The notes: generated by a model not told the origin, from the sequence alone. A stretch of DNA of 64,000 bases from Actinomycetospora sp. NBRC 106375 (GCF_030269665.1 NZ_BSTS01000008.1:233221-297220); one strand, 5' to 3'; counted from the stretch's first letter, positions 15,324-24,409 are shown. Translations and numbers: made by a program.

Positions 15324-16073
15324 GTGACGTGGTGGCACGGCCTGCTGATCGCGTTCGCCGGAATCTGGGCAGGGACCATCAATACGGTCGTCGGATCCGG
15401 GACGCTGGTGACGTTCCCGGTGCTCGTGGCCCTCGGCTACCCGCCGGTGACGGCGACGACGTCGAACGCGATCGGCCTCATCCCCGGTTCGTTCACCGGC
15501 GCGTGGGGCTACCGTGGGGAGATCGCCGGCGCCCGCGGGCAGCTGATCCGCTGGTCGGTGATGTCGGCGCTCGGCGCGGTCGTGGGGACGATCCTGCTGC
15601 TGTCGCTGCCGCCGGACGCGTTCGAGACGATCGTGCCGTTCCTCGTGGGGATCGCGCTCGTGCTGGTCGTCGTCCAGCCGTGGCTGACGCGCCGTCTGCA
15701 GCGGTCCGGCGGCGGGTCGCGCGGCGGCTGGCTGCTCTACCCGCTGATCTTCCTCATCGGCGTCTACGGCGGCTACTTCACCGCCGCCCAGGGGATCATG
15801 CTCGTCGGCGTCATGGGCCTGCTGCTCACCGAGCCGCTGCAGCGCCTCAACGGCTACAAGAACGTCCTCGCCGCGGTGGTCAACCTCGTCGCCGGGGCGA
15901 TCTACGCGGTCGTGGCGCCGATCAGCTGGCCTGTCGTGGCGATCCTCGCCGTGACCTCCACGATCGGTGGCCTCCTCGGCGCGCGGATCGGGCGGCGGCT
16001 CTCGCCCACCGTGCTCCGGGCGGTGATCGTCGTCGTCGGGCTCGTGGCGATCGTGCGGCTGGTCGTGAATTGA
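15324..16073 (+). CDS. TSUP/TauE-SafE family permease
   Basis: A 249-residue membrane protein with about eight transmembrane helices. The N-terminal 'AGIWAGTINTVVGSGTLVTFPVLVALGYPPVTATTSNAIGLIPG' is the hallmark of the sulfite exporter TauE/SafE family, and its counterpart recurs in the second half ('GVYGGYFTAAQGIMLVGVMGLLL' and 'LNGYKNVLAAVVNLVAGAIYAV'). This is the known internal duplication of four helices. Family members export or import sulfite, sulfoacetate or other organosulfur anions; the actual substrate is unknown. The GTG start is set by the TAGGGT box six bases upstream. Confidence 0.88.
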   Translation: MTWWHGLLIAFAGIWAGTINTVVGSGTLVTFPVLVALGYPPVTATTSNAIGLIPGSFTGAWGYRGEIAGARGQLIRWSVMSALGAVVGTILLLSLPPDAFETIVPFLVGIALVLVVVQPWLTRRLQRSGGGSRGGWLLYPLIFLIGVYGGYFTAAQGIMLVGVMGLLLTEPLQRLNGYKNVLAAVVNLVAGAIYAVVAPISWPVVAILAVTSTIGGLLGARIGRRLSPTVLRAVIVVVGLVAIVRLVVN

Positions 16074-16406
16074 GCACCGCTGACGTTCGGCGGACAAATG
16101 GGGGGCAGGTGGCCGCTCCGCGTTCACCCAGTAGCGTCACTCTGGACCGCGATACGCTGTACTCTCCGTCGATATTCGTGCATTCGAGATAACAAGAGCC
16201 ACCCAAGTGTGGTCCGAAACCTCGAATCGATCACACACCGCTGCTAGCGTCCCGGTTCGCAGGGGCACCTGGGGGGGAGCCGCGCTGCCAGCTGTCGGGG
16301 TCTGGTCGCTGTCGATTCTCCCGCCCGGTCCTGCTCATCGGGATTGTTGGTCATGTCGTTCTCGGGTGAGTCCTGTCGCCCGAAGTCCTGCCGCGGGGGA
16401 GTGGCG
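16074..16406. other. Intergenic region upstream of the two-component operon
   Basis: This 333-bp gap has no convincing gene and is less GC-rich than its surroundings. It holds a degenerate copy of the EPS-region inverted repeat at 16134-16149 and, just after it, TACGCT (16153), which could be a -10 element. The rest shows no recognisable signal apart from the ribosome site GGGGGAG before ATG 16407. Confidence 0.5.
16134..16149. promoter_or_regulatory. Degenerate copy of the EPS-region inverted repeat
   Basis: GCGTCA-CTCT-GGACCG matches the perfect site at 37965-37980 at 12 of 16 positions, including nine consecutive bases CGTCACTCT. It lies upstream of the kinase/regulator operon, which would allow autoregulation. 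Low to moderate confidence. Confidence 0.35.
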
Positions 16407-17939
16407 ATGAAGGGGCGGTTAGAGATCAGGACGGTCCTCGACAGAAGCGCGGCGGGCGCCTCCGACGCGGTCTCGGTCGATCACGTCACCCAACCTCGAC
16501 GCGTGTGCCAGTACGTACTCGCCCTCGGTGCCGGAGTCGTGCTGGTGGCAACGGGCTGGTTCGTGGAGGGCCGGCTGGCCGCCGACGATCTCGCGTTGGT
16601 CCTGGCCCTGGCCGCGGCGGGTTCGGGTGCCGCGGCGGCACTGCTGGCGGTGTTCGCCGCCCGCTTCGGTGCGGACCACCAGGCTGGCTGGGTCAGCATG
16701 GCGCTCGCCTGTTACGGCTTGCTCGTCATCCCGACCTCGACGATCGCGGCGGTCCACCCCGCCCCGGACACCGTCGCGGTGCGGGTCCTCGCCGACGGCA
16801 TCGTCATGTGCCTGCTCCTGATCGCGGCGATCGCGCCGCCCCGGCTCTCGCTCCAGCGTGTCTTCGCGGTGCTGCTCGGTACGGCCGCGGCCGTCATCGG
16901 AGCCGCCGCGTTGGGTACGGCTCTCCCCGAGACGGTGCGCGAGGTGGCCGGCGTCGTACCGATCGGCGTCGGTCTGACGCTGGCGTGGGCAGCGTCGGGC
17001 GTCGCGATTGCCGCGCGCGCGGCTAACCGCCAGAACCGAGGTCTGTGGCTGGTCGGTGTGGGGATCGCCCTGCTGGGCGTCGCGCGGGCCCTGCGCTTGA
17101 CGACGCTCGAGTGGCCTCTGGTGGACGCCGAGGAAGTCTCGACCGGGCTCCGCCTGGTCGCCGTCACTCTTGTGCTGTGCGGCGCCCTCGGTCTGGCCCG
17201 GCAGGCGCTGGCCCAGTTCGATAACCGGCACGACACCTTGGAGGAAGAACTCCGACTCGCGGTGGCCCGGCTCGCGCACACCGCCGAACGTGATCACGAA
17301 CTGCGCAACGGACTCGCCGGTCTCGCGGGCGCGGCGGCCCTCGTCGACGGGAGCTACCCGGATCCGCAGCGGCTGGGCACCGTCGTGGCTTCCGAGCTGA
17401 GCCGGCTCGACATGCTGCTCCGATCCCCGGTCGGCGACCGGAGTGCGGAGCTGGTGACGCCCTACGCCGTCGCGCCGGTGCTGCATGGGCTCGTGACACT
17501 GCGCGACTCGTCCGGTATGGACATCCGGCTGGAGGTGGAGCCGGACCTCCACGCGATCGGGTCCTCCACGACGCTCGCTCAGGTCGTCACCAACCTCCTC
17601 GCGAACGCCGAGCGACACGCGCCGCGCAGCCCCGTCGAGATCACGGCCCTGCGCCGCGACGACCGGGTGATCGTGCAGGTCCGTGACTTCGGGCCAGGCC
17701 TGCCACCCGGTGCCGAGGACGCGATGTTCGGGCGTGGCGTGTGTGACGAACGCGCGGGCGGTCTCGGCCTCGGCCTCTACCTGTGCCGTCGTCTGCTCGC
17801 GGCCGAGAACGGCGCCCTCACCCCGGGCTCACCGGGCGGCGAGGAGCCGGGGTGCGTCTTCACCGTGGCTCTTCGCGGGGCCGCGAACCCGTGGTGCGCG
17901 ACGACGCCGACTCGGCCGCGTCTCCGGACCGCCTCGTGA
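16407..17939 (+). CDS. Membrane-bound sensor histidine kinase
   Basis: A 510-residue protein. Residues about 35-265 hold seven to eight transmembrane helices. A cytoplasmic helical segment follows with 'TAERDHELRNGLAGLAGA' (His about 297 as phospho-acceptor candidate), and then the HATPase: N box 'QVVTNLLANAERHAP' near 395, G1 'RDFGPGLPPG' and G2 'GGLGLGLYLCRRLL'. The H-box HELRN is shorter and less canonical than HisKA. ATG 16407 has GGGGGAG upstream. The stop overlaps the ATG of the response regulator by one base. The location directly upstream of the polysaccharide genes suggests that it senses a membrane or envelope signal that controls their expression. Confidence 0.85.
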   Translation: MKGRLEIRTVLDRSAAGASDAVSVDHVTQPRRVCQYVLALGAGVVLVATGWFVEGRLAADDLALVLALAAAGSGAAAALLAVFAARFGADHQAGWVSMALACYGLLVIPTSTIAAVHPAPDTVAVRVLADGIVMCLLLIAAIAPPRLSLQRVFAVLLGTAAAVIGAAALGTALPETVREVAGVVPIGVGLTLAWAASGVAIAARAANRQNRGLWLVGVGIALLGVARALRLTTLEWPLVDAEEVSTGLRLVAVTLVLCGALGLARQALAQFDNRHDTLEEELRLAVARLAHTAERDHELRNGLAGLAGAAALVDGSYPDPQRLGTVVASELSRLDMLLRSPVGDRSAELVTPYAVAPVLHGLVTLRDSSGMDIRLEVEPDLHAIGSSTTLAQVVTNLLANAERHAPRSPVEITALRRDDRVIVQVRDFGPGLPPGAEDAMFGRGVCDERAGGLGLGLYLCRRLLAAENGALTPGSPGGEEPGCVFTVALRGAANPWCATTPTRPRLRTAS

Positions 17940-18661
17940 TGAGCGAGCTCGCCGGTGATCGACCCGTACCGGTGAGTGAGGACTACCCGGTCGTGATCAT
18001 CGACGACCACGAGCTGTTCAGCACGACGCTGACGATGGCCCTCCGCAATGAGGGGTTCGACGCCAGGACGCTCGCGGTCCCGGACATCCGCCTGTTCATG
18101 GACCGACCGACGCCGCACCTCGCCGGCCTCGCTGTCCTCGATCTCGACCTGGGCCGGGATGCCGAGGGCCAGTACCTCCACGGCGCCGACCTGGTCGATG
18201 GGCTGCGAGCGGCGGAATGGAAGGTCCTGGTCGTCAGCGGGAGCATGGACCAACCGGGGATCGCCGCGGCGATCGCTGCCGGCGCGATCGGCTCCGTGCC
18301 CAAGTCGCGCTCGTTCGACGTGCTCCTGCGCACCGTGATGACCGCCGCGGCCGGCGGCCAGGTCATGACAGAGTTCGAGCACCGCGAATGGCTCGATCGC
18401 CATCGCCGCTACCTGGCGCAGGAGCGTGAGCTGTCTCGGCGTCTCGCGCGACTCAGTTCCCGCGAACGCGAGGTCCTCGAGCTGCTCGCCGCGGGGATGC
18501 GGGCCGCGACGATCGCCGAACACTTCGTGGTGAGCATGCCGACGGTTCGCACCCAGATCCGGTCGCTCCTGGCGAAGCTGGAGGTGAGTTCGCAGCTGGA
18601 AGCTGTTGCTCTGCTGCGCCAGCTGCCCGACCCTCGCGAGCGCTCGAGACGCAGCTCCTGA
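17939..18661 (+). CDS. NarL/LuxR-type response regulator
   Basis: A 240-residue protein. The receiver domain (residues about 17-135) has the acidic pair D22-D23 (IIDDHE), the phospho-acceptor in 'LAVLDLDLG' (D68 or D70) and Lys in 'VPKSRSF'. The C-terminal LuxR HTH is 'LSSREREVLELLAAGMRAATIAEHFVVSMPTVRTQIRSLLAKLEV' (about 175-220). It overlaps the kinase stop by one base (TGATG), and GTG 17936 is an alternative start. It is the natural candidate to bind the TCGTCA-N4-TGACGA repeats of the polysaccharide region, since LuxR-type regulators bind short inverted repeats. This is an inference. A terminator hairpin follows at 18671. Confidence 0.9.
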   Translation: MSELAGDRPVPVSEDYPVVIIDDHELFSTTLTMALRNEGFDARTLAVPDIRLFMDRPTPHLAGLAVLDLDLGRDAEGQYLHGADLVDGLRAAEWKVLVVSGSMDQPGIAAAIAAGAIGSVPKSRSFDVLLRTVMTAAAGGQVMTEFEHREWLDRHRRYLAQERELSRRLARLSSREREVLELLAAGMRAATIAEHFVVSMPTVRTQIRSLLAKLEVSSQLEAVALLRQLPDPRERSRRSS

Positions 18662-18670
18662 GCATCGGCC

Positions 18671-18692
18671 CCCGACGCGCCACCGCGTCGGG
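18671..18692 (+). terminator. Terminator of the two-component operon
   Basis: CCCGACGCG (18671-18679) pairs with CGCGTCGGG (18684-18692) around CCAC, 9 bases after the response regulator stop. It is followed by CCGCTTCGTC, a weak T-rich stretch. Confidence 0.65.
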
Positions 18693-18697
18693 CCGCT

Positions 18698-18713
18698 TCG
18701 TCAATATTCACGA
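18698..18713. promoter_or_regulatory. EPS-region inverted repeat, one-mismatch copy
   Basis: TCGTCA-ATAT-TCACGA differs from the perfect palindrome TCGTCA-N4-TGACGA at one pair. It lies in the AT-richer part between the regulator gene and the priming transferase, 161 bp upstream of the perfect copy. Confidence 0.45.
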
Positions 18714-18873
18714 TGCGCCGTTCTCCTCGGCGGCGAGACGGTATTCCCCGGGGAAGCCTTTCCTCCGTCACCATTGTTCACGCGATGTCGCACGGCCAGC
18801 TCCACAACCGGACGTGCCCGCAGCGCTGGCCCTCGAAATCCCTGAGACAAACGGCGCACGGGGACCGGACATC

Positions 18874-18897
18874 AATCGTCATTCTTGACGACCGACA
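18874..18897. promoter_or_regulatory. EPS-region operator, perfect copy A
   Basis: TCGTCA-TTCT-TGACGA (18876-18891) is a perfect inverted repeat. With its flanks (AA before, CCGACA after) the 24-base block is identical to the block at 37963-37986 except for one base in the spacer. It lies 67 bp upstream of GTG 18959, almost the same distance as in the UDP-glucose dehydrogenase promoter. It probably binds a dimeric regulator, possibly the adjacent response regulator. Confidence 0.7.
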
Positions 18898-18958
18898 TTC
18901 CGCCTGTCAGCTGCAACGATTCTTGAGCGTTCACGGAGCGGCAGGAGGGGGTGCGGAC

Positions 18959-20440
18959 GTGGGCATCGTCGAGGCGGACACCAGCCGAGCGGCGCCGGAC
19001 CAGCCACTGGTGGTCCGCTCGTCCCGTAGGGCGTGGGAGCGCCGCTACGTCCGGACCGTCGTCGCGATCGACGGCGTCGCCGCCCTGGTGGCCGGGATGG
19101 CCGCGTACGACATCCGCTGGGCCGACTCCGCGGGACCGGAGCCGCGGTGGGAGTACGTGGCGCTCAGCGCGGCGCTGCCCCTGCTGTGGCTGGCGGCGAT
19201 GTCGGCCGCTCGTGCCTACGAGGCCCGCTTCCTGTCGGTCGGGTTCGAGGAGTTCCGTCGCGTCCTCATCGCCGCGGTCGCCGTGATCGCGACGGTCGCG
19301 ACGGTCTCCTGGGCGACGAAGGCGGAGACCGCGCGCGGTTACGTCCTCATCGCCCTGCCGATGGCGGCGGCCCTGACGCTCCTGGGACGCTACCTGCTCC
19401 GCAAGTGGGTGCACCGCGAGCGCCGCCGCGGGTCCTACATGAGCGATGTCGTCCTGGTAGGGCACGCGCGCACGGGCGCCGAGCTGGTCCGGCAGATGCG
19501 CCGCGATCCCCACCACGGGATGCGGATCGTGGGGGCATGTGTCCCGGTCGGGGGGAACTCCACCGACCTGACCGACCTGACCGCGCTGGGCGTGCCGGTC
19601 GTGGGCGGCTTCGAGGACGTCGATCTCGCGCTCCGGATGACCTCCGCCGACGCCGTCGCCGTCCTGCCCTGCCCGGAGATGGACGGAGCCGCTCTGCGGA
19701 TGCTGTCCTGGAGCCTCGCCAGGTCGGGGATCGACCTGCTCGTCGCCTCGGCGCTGCTCGACGTCGCGGGTCCGCGGATCGCGATCCGGCCGGTCTGCGG
19801 ACTGCCCCTCCTGCACGTCGACGAACCCCAGCTGGCGGGTGGCCGCCGCGTGGCGAAGGCACTCCTCGATCGGCTGGTCGCCGTCATCGCGCTGATCGTC
19901 CTCTCGCCCCTGTTCCTGACGGTCGCGCTCGCGATCCGGCTCACGAGTCCAGGGCCGGCGATCTTCCGCCAGGCCCGGGCCGGATGGCACGGGAGCGAGT
20001 TCACGATGTGGAAGTTCCGCACGATGGTCCGTGACGCCGAGGCGCTGCGGCCCGGTCTCGACATGCTGAACCAGCACGGGACCGGCGAACTGTTCAAGAT
20101 CTCCGCCGATCCGCGGATCACCCGGGTCGGGCGGTGGCTGCGCCGCACGTCGATCGACGAGCTCCCTCAGCTGGTCAACGTGCTGCTCGGCCAGATGTCG
20201 CTCGTCGGCCCCCGTCCGTTGCCGATCACCGACCGGCGCTACGAGGGCGAGGCACGGCGGCGGTTGTTCGTGAAGCCCGGCCTGACCGGCCTCTGGCAGA
20301 TCAACGGCCGCTCCGACCTGGACTGGGAGGAGTCGGTCCGCCTCGACCTGCGCTACATCGAGCAATGGTCGCTCGCGCTCGACGCTCTGATCATCTGGAA
20401 AACGGTGTTCGCGGTGGCCAGGGGCCGCGGCGCCTACTGA
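18959..20440 (+). CDS. Priming polyprenyl-phosphate sugar-phosphate transferase
   Basis: A 493-residue membrane enzyme that starts polysaccharide synthesis by moving a sugar phosphate to undecaprenyl phosphate. Four N-terminal transmembrane helices come first, then a Rossmann-like CoA-binding-type domain ('VVLVGHARTGAELVRQMRRDP'), a fifth helix ('LVAVIALIVLSPLFLTVALAI'), and the bacterial sugar transferase domain: 'SPGPAIFRQARAGWHGSEFTMWKFRTMV', 'DPRITRVGRWLRRTSIDELPQL', 'GQMSLVGPRPLP' and 'KPGLTGLWQINGRSDLDWEESVRLDLRYIEQWS'. It is of the WbaP/CpsE type. GTG 18959 is chosen for AGGAGGGGG upstream; longer frames lack ribosome sites. It begins a probable operon running to 24403. The transferred sugar cannot be read from sequence. 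Confidence 0.92.
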   Translation: MGIVEADTSRAAPDQPLVVRSSRRAWERRYVRTVVAIDGVAALVAGMAAYDIRWADSAGPEPRWEYVALSAALPLLWLAAMSAARAYEARFLSVGFEEFRRVLIAAVAVIATVATVSWATKAETARGYVLIALPMAAALTLLGRYLLRKWVHRERRRGSYMSDVVLVGHARTGAELVRQMRRDPHHGMRIVGACVPVGGNSTDLTDLTALGVPVVGGFEDVDLALRMTSADAVAVLPCPEMDGAALRMLSWSLARSGIDLLVASALLDVAGPRIAIRPVCGLPLLHVDEPQLAGGRRVAKALLDRLVAVIALIVLSPLFLTVALAIRLTSPGPAIFRQARAGWHGSEFTMWKFRTMVRDAEALRPGLDMLNQHGTGELFKISADPRITRVGRWLRRTSIDELPQLVNVLLGQMSLVGPRPLPITDRRYEGEARRRLFVKPGLTGLWQINGRSDLDWEESVRLDLRYIEQWSLALDALIIWKTVFAVARGRGAY

Positions 20441-20474
20441 TCGACAAGCAGGACACGCGCACCGGGAGGTTGCA

Positions 20475-21440
20475 GTGAAGCGAGTGTGTGTCACGGGAGC
20501 GGGGGGGTTCATCGGACACCACCTCGTCACGTTCCTGAAGGAGAGGGGCTACTGGGTCCGCGGGGTCGACCTGAAGTACCCGGAGTACACCGACGTGGAC
20601 GCCGACGAGTTCGAGCTGCTCGACCTGCGCCGGTGGGACGCCGCGCTGCAGGCGACGCGCGGGGTCGAGCAGGTGTACGCGCTCGCCGCGGACATGGGAG
20701 GGATGGGCTACATCTCCACCCACCACGCGGAGATCCTGCACACCAACTCGCTGATCAACCTGCACACCATCGAGGCCGCGCGGGTCCACGGCGTGCAGCG
20801 GTACCTGTACAGCTCGTCGGCCTGCATCTACCCGGAGTACCGGCAGACCGAGACCGACGTGGTCCCGCTCAAGGAGAGCGACGCCTACCCGGCCCAGCCC
20901 CAGGACGCCTACGGGTGGGAGAAGCTCTTCAGCGAGCTGCTGTGCTCCTACTACGCCGGCGAGCACCCGATGGAGACCCGGATCGTCCGGTTCCACAACA
21001 TCTACGGCCCGTACGGCACCTACGACGGCGGCCGGGAGAAGGCTCCGGCGGCGCTCTGCCGGAAGGTCGCGCTCGCCGAGGACGGCGGCAGCATCGAGAT
21101 CTGGGGCGACGGGGAGCAGACGCGGTCGTTCTGCTACATCGACGACTGCGTCGAGGGCATCTACCGGATCATGCAGTCCGACGTCGGCGAGCCGCTCAAC
21201 CTCGGCACGGACGAGATGGTGTCGATCAAGGAGCTCGCGCGCGTCGTCGCCGAGGTGGCCGGGAAGCGGGACATCGGCCTGGAGCACGTCAGGGGCCCAC
21301 AGGGGGTGCGGGGACGCAACTCCGACAACTCGCTGCTGCGCGAGGTCCTGGGGTGGGAGCCGACGACGTCCCTCCACGACGGGCTCCGCCCCACCTACCA
21401 GTGGATCGAGAAGAGGCTGACCAGCGGTGAGCGCAGCTGA
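20475..21440 (+). CDS. GDP-mannose 3,5-epimerase-like NAD-dependent epimerase
   Basis: A 321-residue extended SDR: 'VTGAGGFIGHHLVTFLKERG' binds NAD at the N-terminus, 'YALAADMGGMGYISTHHAEILHTN' (about residues 68-91) is the distinctive GDP-mannose 3,5-epimerase segment, 'YSSSACIYPEYRQ' gives the catalytic Ser and Cys region, and 'DAYGWEKLFSELLC' holds Tyr-x3-Lys. 'FHNIYGPYGTYDGGREKAPAALCRKV' also matches that enzyme. It would convert GDP-D-mannose to GDP-L-galactose/gulose for the polymer. GTG 20475 follows GGGAGG. It overlaps the next gene by 14 bases. The assignment is by motif, and the exact epimerisation needs testing. Confidence 0.82.
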   Translation: MKRVCVTGAGGFIGHHLVTFLKERGYWVRGVDLKYPEYTDVDADEFELLDLRRWDAALQATRGVEQVYALAADMGGMGYISTHHAEILHTNSLINLHTIEAARVHGVQRYLYSSSACIYPEYRQTETDVVPLKESDAYPAQPQDAYGWEKLFSELLCSYYAGEHPMETRIVRFHNIYGPYGTYDGGREKAPAALCRKVALAEDGGSIEIWGDGEQTRSFCYIDDCVEGIYRIMQSDVGEPLNLGTDEMVSIKELARVVAEVAGKRDIGLEHVRGPQGVRGRNSDNSLLREVLGWEPTTSLHDGLRPTYQWIEKRLTSGERS

Positions 21441-22278
21441 TCAGCGCGACGCGGAGGCCACGGCGGGCGGTCCCTCCCGGATCGACGTGCTCGGCGTGGG
21501 GATCAGCTGCCTGACGCTCGACTCCGCGGTCGAGGAGGTGTCGGGCTGGGTCGATCGCGGCGAGCACCGCTACGTCTGCGTCACCGGCGTGCACGGCGTG
21601 ATGGAGTGCCGGCGCGATCCGGAGCTGTTGCGGATCCACAACGGCTCGGGGCTGACGACTCCGGACGGCATGCCGATGGTGTGGTCGGCCCGGTGGGCCG
21701 GTCGGCGCGACGTCAGCCGTGTCTACGGCCCGGACCTGATGGCGGTCGTCCTGGCCCGGGCGGTCGAGCGCGGCTGGTCGTCCTTCTTCTACGGCGGCGG
21801 TCCGGGGACCGCCGAGCTGCTCGCGGAGCGGCTCGCCGCGCGGTTCCCCGGGCTGCAGATCGCCGGCACCTGGACGCCGCCGTTCCGCCCGCTGCGCCCG
21901 GAGGAGGACGCCGAGGTCGTCCGGGCCATCAACGACTCGGGCGCGCAGCTGGTCTGGGTCGGTCTGAGCACGCCGAAGCAGGAGCGCTGGATGGCCGAGC
22001 ACGTGGGGGCGCTGGACGCCAACGCCCTCGTCGGCGTCGGGGCCGCCTTCGACCTGCTGGCGGGCACCGTCCCCCAGGCTCCGCGCTGGATGCAGCGCGG
22101 CGGGCTGGAGTGGGCGTACCGGCTGGGCCGGGAACCGCGGCGGCTGTGGCGTCGCTACCTGCGGAACAACCCGGCGTTCGTCCTCAACATCCTGGCCCAC
22201 CCGCCGCGGCCGGCCAGGACCATCCCCGACCCGGCCGGCACGGTCGGGTCCGGCACCACGGCGGGAGCACCGCGATGA
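21427..22278 (+). CDS. WecG/TagA/CpsF family glycosyltransferase
   Basis: This 283-residue cytoplasmic glycosyltransferase (GT26) shows 'VLGVGISCLTLDSAVEEVSGWV', 'YVCVTGVHGVMECRRDPELLRIHNGSGLTTPDGMPMVWSARW', 'RVYGPDLMAVVLARAVERGWSSFFYGGGPGTAELLAERL' and 'VWVGLSTPKQERWMAEHV', all signature segments. The TPDG Asp acts in catalysis in TagA homologues. Such enzymes add the second sugar, often N-acetylmannosaminuronate or N-acetylmannosamine, to the lipid-linked first sugar. The GTG 21427 start overlaps the previous gene, and the stop shares ATGA with the next, so translation is coupled along the operon. Confidence 0.9.
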   Translation: MSAADQRDAEATAGGPSRIDVLGVGISCLTLDSAVEEVSGWVDRGEHRYVCVTGVHGVMECRRDPELLRIHNGSGLTTPDGMPMVWSARWAGRRDVSRVYGPDLMAVVLARAVERGWSSFFYGGGPGTAELLAERLAARFPGLQIAGTWTPPFRPLRPEEDAEVVRAINDSGAQLVWVGLSTPKQERWMAEHVGALDANALVGVGAAFDLLAGTVPQAPRWMQRGGLEWAYRLGREPRRLWRRYLRNNPAFVLNILAHPPRPARTIPDPAGTVGSGTTAGAPR

Positions 22279-23396
22279 GCGTGACGGTCCAGCGGTCGGA
22301 CGCCAGGCCGACCTTCTCCATCGGCGACGTCGTGGAGGTGAAGCCCGCGGAGGAGATCCTCGCCGGACTCGACGAGCGAGGCGAGCTCGACGCGCTGCCG
22401 TTCATGCCGGAGATGCTGCCGTACTGCGGCCGGCGCTTCGTCGTCGACAAGATCGCGCACAAGACGTGCGACACCGCCACCTGGACCGGCCTGCGGCGCC
22501 TGCCGGACGCGGTGCACCTCGCAGGGGTCCGGTGCGACGGCCAGGCCCACGGCGGCTGCCAGGCGGGGTGCCTGATCTTCTGGAAGACCGCCTGGCTTAC
22601 CCGGGTCTCCGGACCCGGGGGCGAGCGGTGCGCGTCGGGGCCGGTTCCGCTGCCCCTGCGCCCGCCGGGATCCCCGGCTCCGGACGCCTCCGCCGCGGAC
22701 GCACCGGCGCCGGGGTGCCTCGGGTGCACGCGGGAGCGGCTCACCGAGGTGGCCCACGGCGCGTACCGCCCGCGGGAGGACGGATCCGACGAGCCCGTCT
22801 ACTCATGCCAGGCCACCGAGCTGACCCGCGCGGCGCCGGTCGGCATCCCCCTCTGGGACGTGACGCAGTATGTGCAGGACGTCCGCTCGGGCAACGCACC
22901 CGCCCGTCAGGTCATCCGTGGCATCGCCATCGGCGCCTTCAACCGGGTGCAGGACCTCTCGCGCCGCAGGGTGCCCGAGCGGTTCCGGTTCCGCGGCGGG
23001 CAGCGCTACCCGTTCGTCCACGGCACGGCGGACCGGACGCCCGTCGAGAACCTCGACCTGCAGCCCGGCGAGTGGGTCAGGGTCAAGTCCCTCGAGGAGA
23101 TCAGCGCGACCCTCAACGCGGACAACCTCAACCGGGGGATGTCCTTCGACCGCGAGATGCTCCAGTACTGCGGGCGGACGGCCCAGGTGCTGCGTCGGGT
23201 GGAGCACATCATCGACGAAGCGACCGGCCGGATGCAGACGATGAAGACGCCCTGCATCGTCCTGGCTGACGTCGTCTGCACGGCCGACTACCACCGGAGC
23301 TGCCCGCGCGGTGTCTACGCCTACTGGCGGGAGATCTGGCTGGAGCGGGTCCCGGCTACCCGGACGTCGCCACGAGCAGCAGGAGACAAGCGATGA
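22275..23396 (+). CDS. Unknown protein with an ungapped 92-residue internal duplication
   Basis: A 373-residue protein I do not recognise. Residues 17-108 and 265-356 are repeats of the same length. Aligned without gaps they share Gly-x2-Val-x-Val-Lys, Glu-Glu-Ile, Glu-Met-Leu-x-Tyr-Cys-Gly-Arg (C51/C299), an Asp (66/314), Val-x-Cys (C87/C335), a second Cys eight residues on (C95/C343), Gly and Trp-x3-Trp-Leu. The middle segment carries CLGC (148-151) and C178. The pairs could bind a metal or a cluster. There is no signal peptide or TM helix, so it is cytoplasmic. It is coupled by ATGA overlaps to the GT26 gene before and the epimerase gene after, so it very likely takes part in polymer or sugar-nucleotide synthesis. 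Confidence 0.75.
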   Translation: MSVTVQRSDARPTFSIGDVVEVKPAEEILAGLDERGELDALPFMPEMLPYCGRRFVVDKIAHKTCDTATWTGLRRLPDAVHLAGVRCDGQAHGGCQAGCLIFWKTAWLTRVSGPGGERCASGPVPLPLRPPGSPAPDASAADAPAPGCLGCTRERLTEVAHGAYRPREDGSDEPVYSCQATELTRAAPVGIPLWDVTQYVQDVRSGNAPARQVIRGIAIGAFNRVQDLSRRRVPERFRFRGGQRYPFVHGTADRTPVENLDLQPGEWVRVKSLEEISATLNADNLNRGMSFDREMLQYCGRTAQVLRRVEHIIDEATGRMQTMKTPCIVLADVVCTADYHRSCPRGVYAYWREIWLERVPATRTSPRAAGDKR

Positions 23397-24403
23397 GACT
23401 TCGACGCGCAGTCGTCACCGGAGGTGCGGGTTTCCTGGGCTCGCACCTGTGCCACCGACTCCTGCAGGAGGGCTACGAGGTCGTCTGCCTCGACGACTTC
23501 TGCACCGGCACCTCGGCGAACGTGGAGCACCTCCTGGAGGACAGGCGGTTCCGGCTCGTCCGGGCCGACGTCACCGATTACATCCACGTGTCCGGTCACG
23601 TCGACGCCGTCCTGCACATGGCGTCCCCGGCCTCACCCATCGACTACCTGCAGCTGCCGCTGCAGACCCTCAAGGTGGGCTCGATCGGCACGTTGCACTC
23701 CCTGGGCCTGGCCAGGGACAAGCAGGCCCGGTTCCTGCTGGCCTCCACCTCGGAGTCGTACGGCGATCCGCTGGTCCACCCGCAGCCCGAGACGTACTGG
23801 GGCAACGTCAACCCGGTGGGCCCGCGCGGCGTCTACGACGAGGCGAAGCGGTTCGGGGAGGCGACGACGATGGCCTACCGCAATGCGCGCGAGGTGAACA
23901 CGACCATCGCCCGCATCTTCAACACCTTCGGGCCCCGGATGCGGCCCAACGACGGGCGCGCCATCCCGACCTTCATCGGGCAGGCGGTACGCGGTGAGCC
24001 GCTCACCGTCGCCGGTGACGGGAGCCAGACCCGTTCGGTGTGCTATGTCGACGACCTCATCGAGGGCCTCGTCCGGCTGCTGCACTCCGAACTGGCCGGA
24101 CCGGTGAACATCGGCAACTGCGGGGAGATGAGCGTGCTGGATCTCGCCCGCCTGATCATCGACCTCACCGGCTCGAGCTCGGACATCGTCTTCGTCGACC
24201 GCCCGCAGGACGACCCCACCGTCCGTCGTCCCGACATCACGCTCGCCCGCACGGCCCTCGGCTGGGAGCCCCAGGTGGACGTCCGGGACGGACTGCGACG
24301 GACCATCGAGTGGTTCCGCGAGCTGACGCTCACCCCCGAGTCGGTCGTGGTCCCGCAGCAGAGCCAGGTGCCCCTGCTGGTTTCCGGCGTCACCGGAAGC
24401 TGA
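23393..24403 (+). CDS. UDP-glucuronate decarboxylase-like (UDP-xylose synthase) SDR
   Basis: A 336-residue extended SDR of the UXS type. '[33 protein letters not shown]' binds NAD, '[26 protein letters not shown]' and '[40 protein letters not shown]' (Tyr-x3-Lys in YDEAK) are characteristic, and '[22 protein letters not shown]' continues the family pattern. It converts UDP-glucuronate to UDP-xylose with CO2 release. The substrate would be made by UDP-glucose dehydrogenase, whose gene is at 38046 in the same region. The gene ends the operon started at 18959, followed by a hairpin. ATG overlaps the upstream stop by four bases. Confidence 0.85.
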   Translation: MRLRRAVVTGGAGFLGSHLCHRLLQEGYEVVCLDDFCTGTSANVEHLLEDRRFRLVRADVTDYIHVSGHVDAVLHMASPASPIDYLQLPLQTLKVGSIGTLHSLGLARDKQARFLLASTSESYGDPLVHPQPETYWGNVNPVGPRGVYDEAKRFGEATTMAYRNAREVNTTIARIFNTFGPRMRPNDGRAIPTFIGQAVRGEPLTVAGDGSQTRSVCYVDDLIEGLVRLLHSELAGPVNIGNCGEMSVLDLARLIIDLTGSSSDIVFVDRPQDDPTVRRPDITLARTALGWEPQVDVRDGLRRTIEWFRELTLTPESVVVPQQSQVPLLVSGVTGS

Positions 24404-24409
24404 TCCCGA

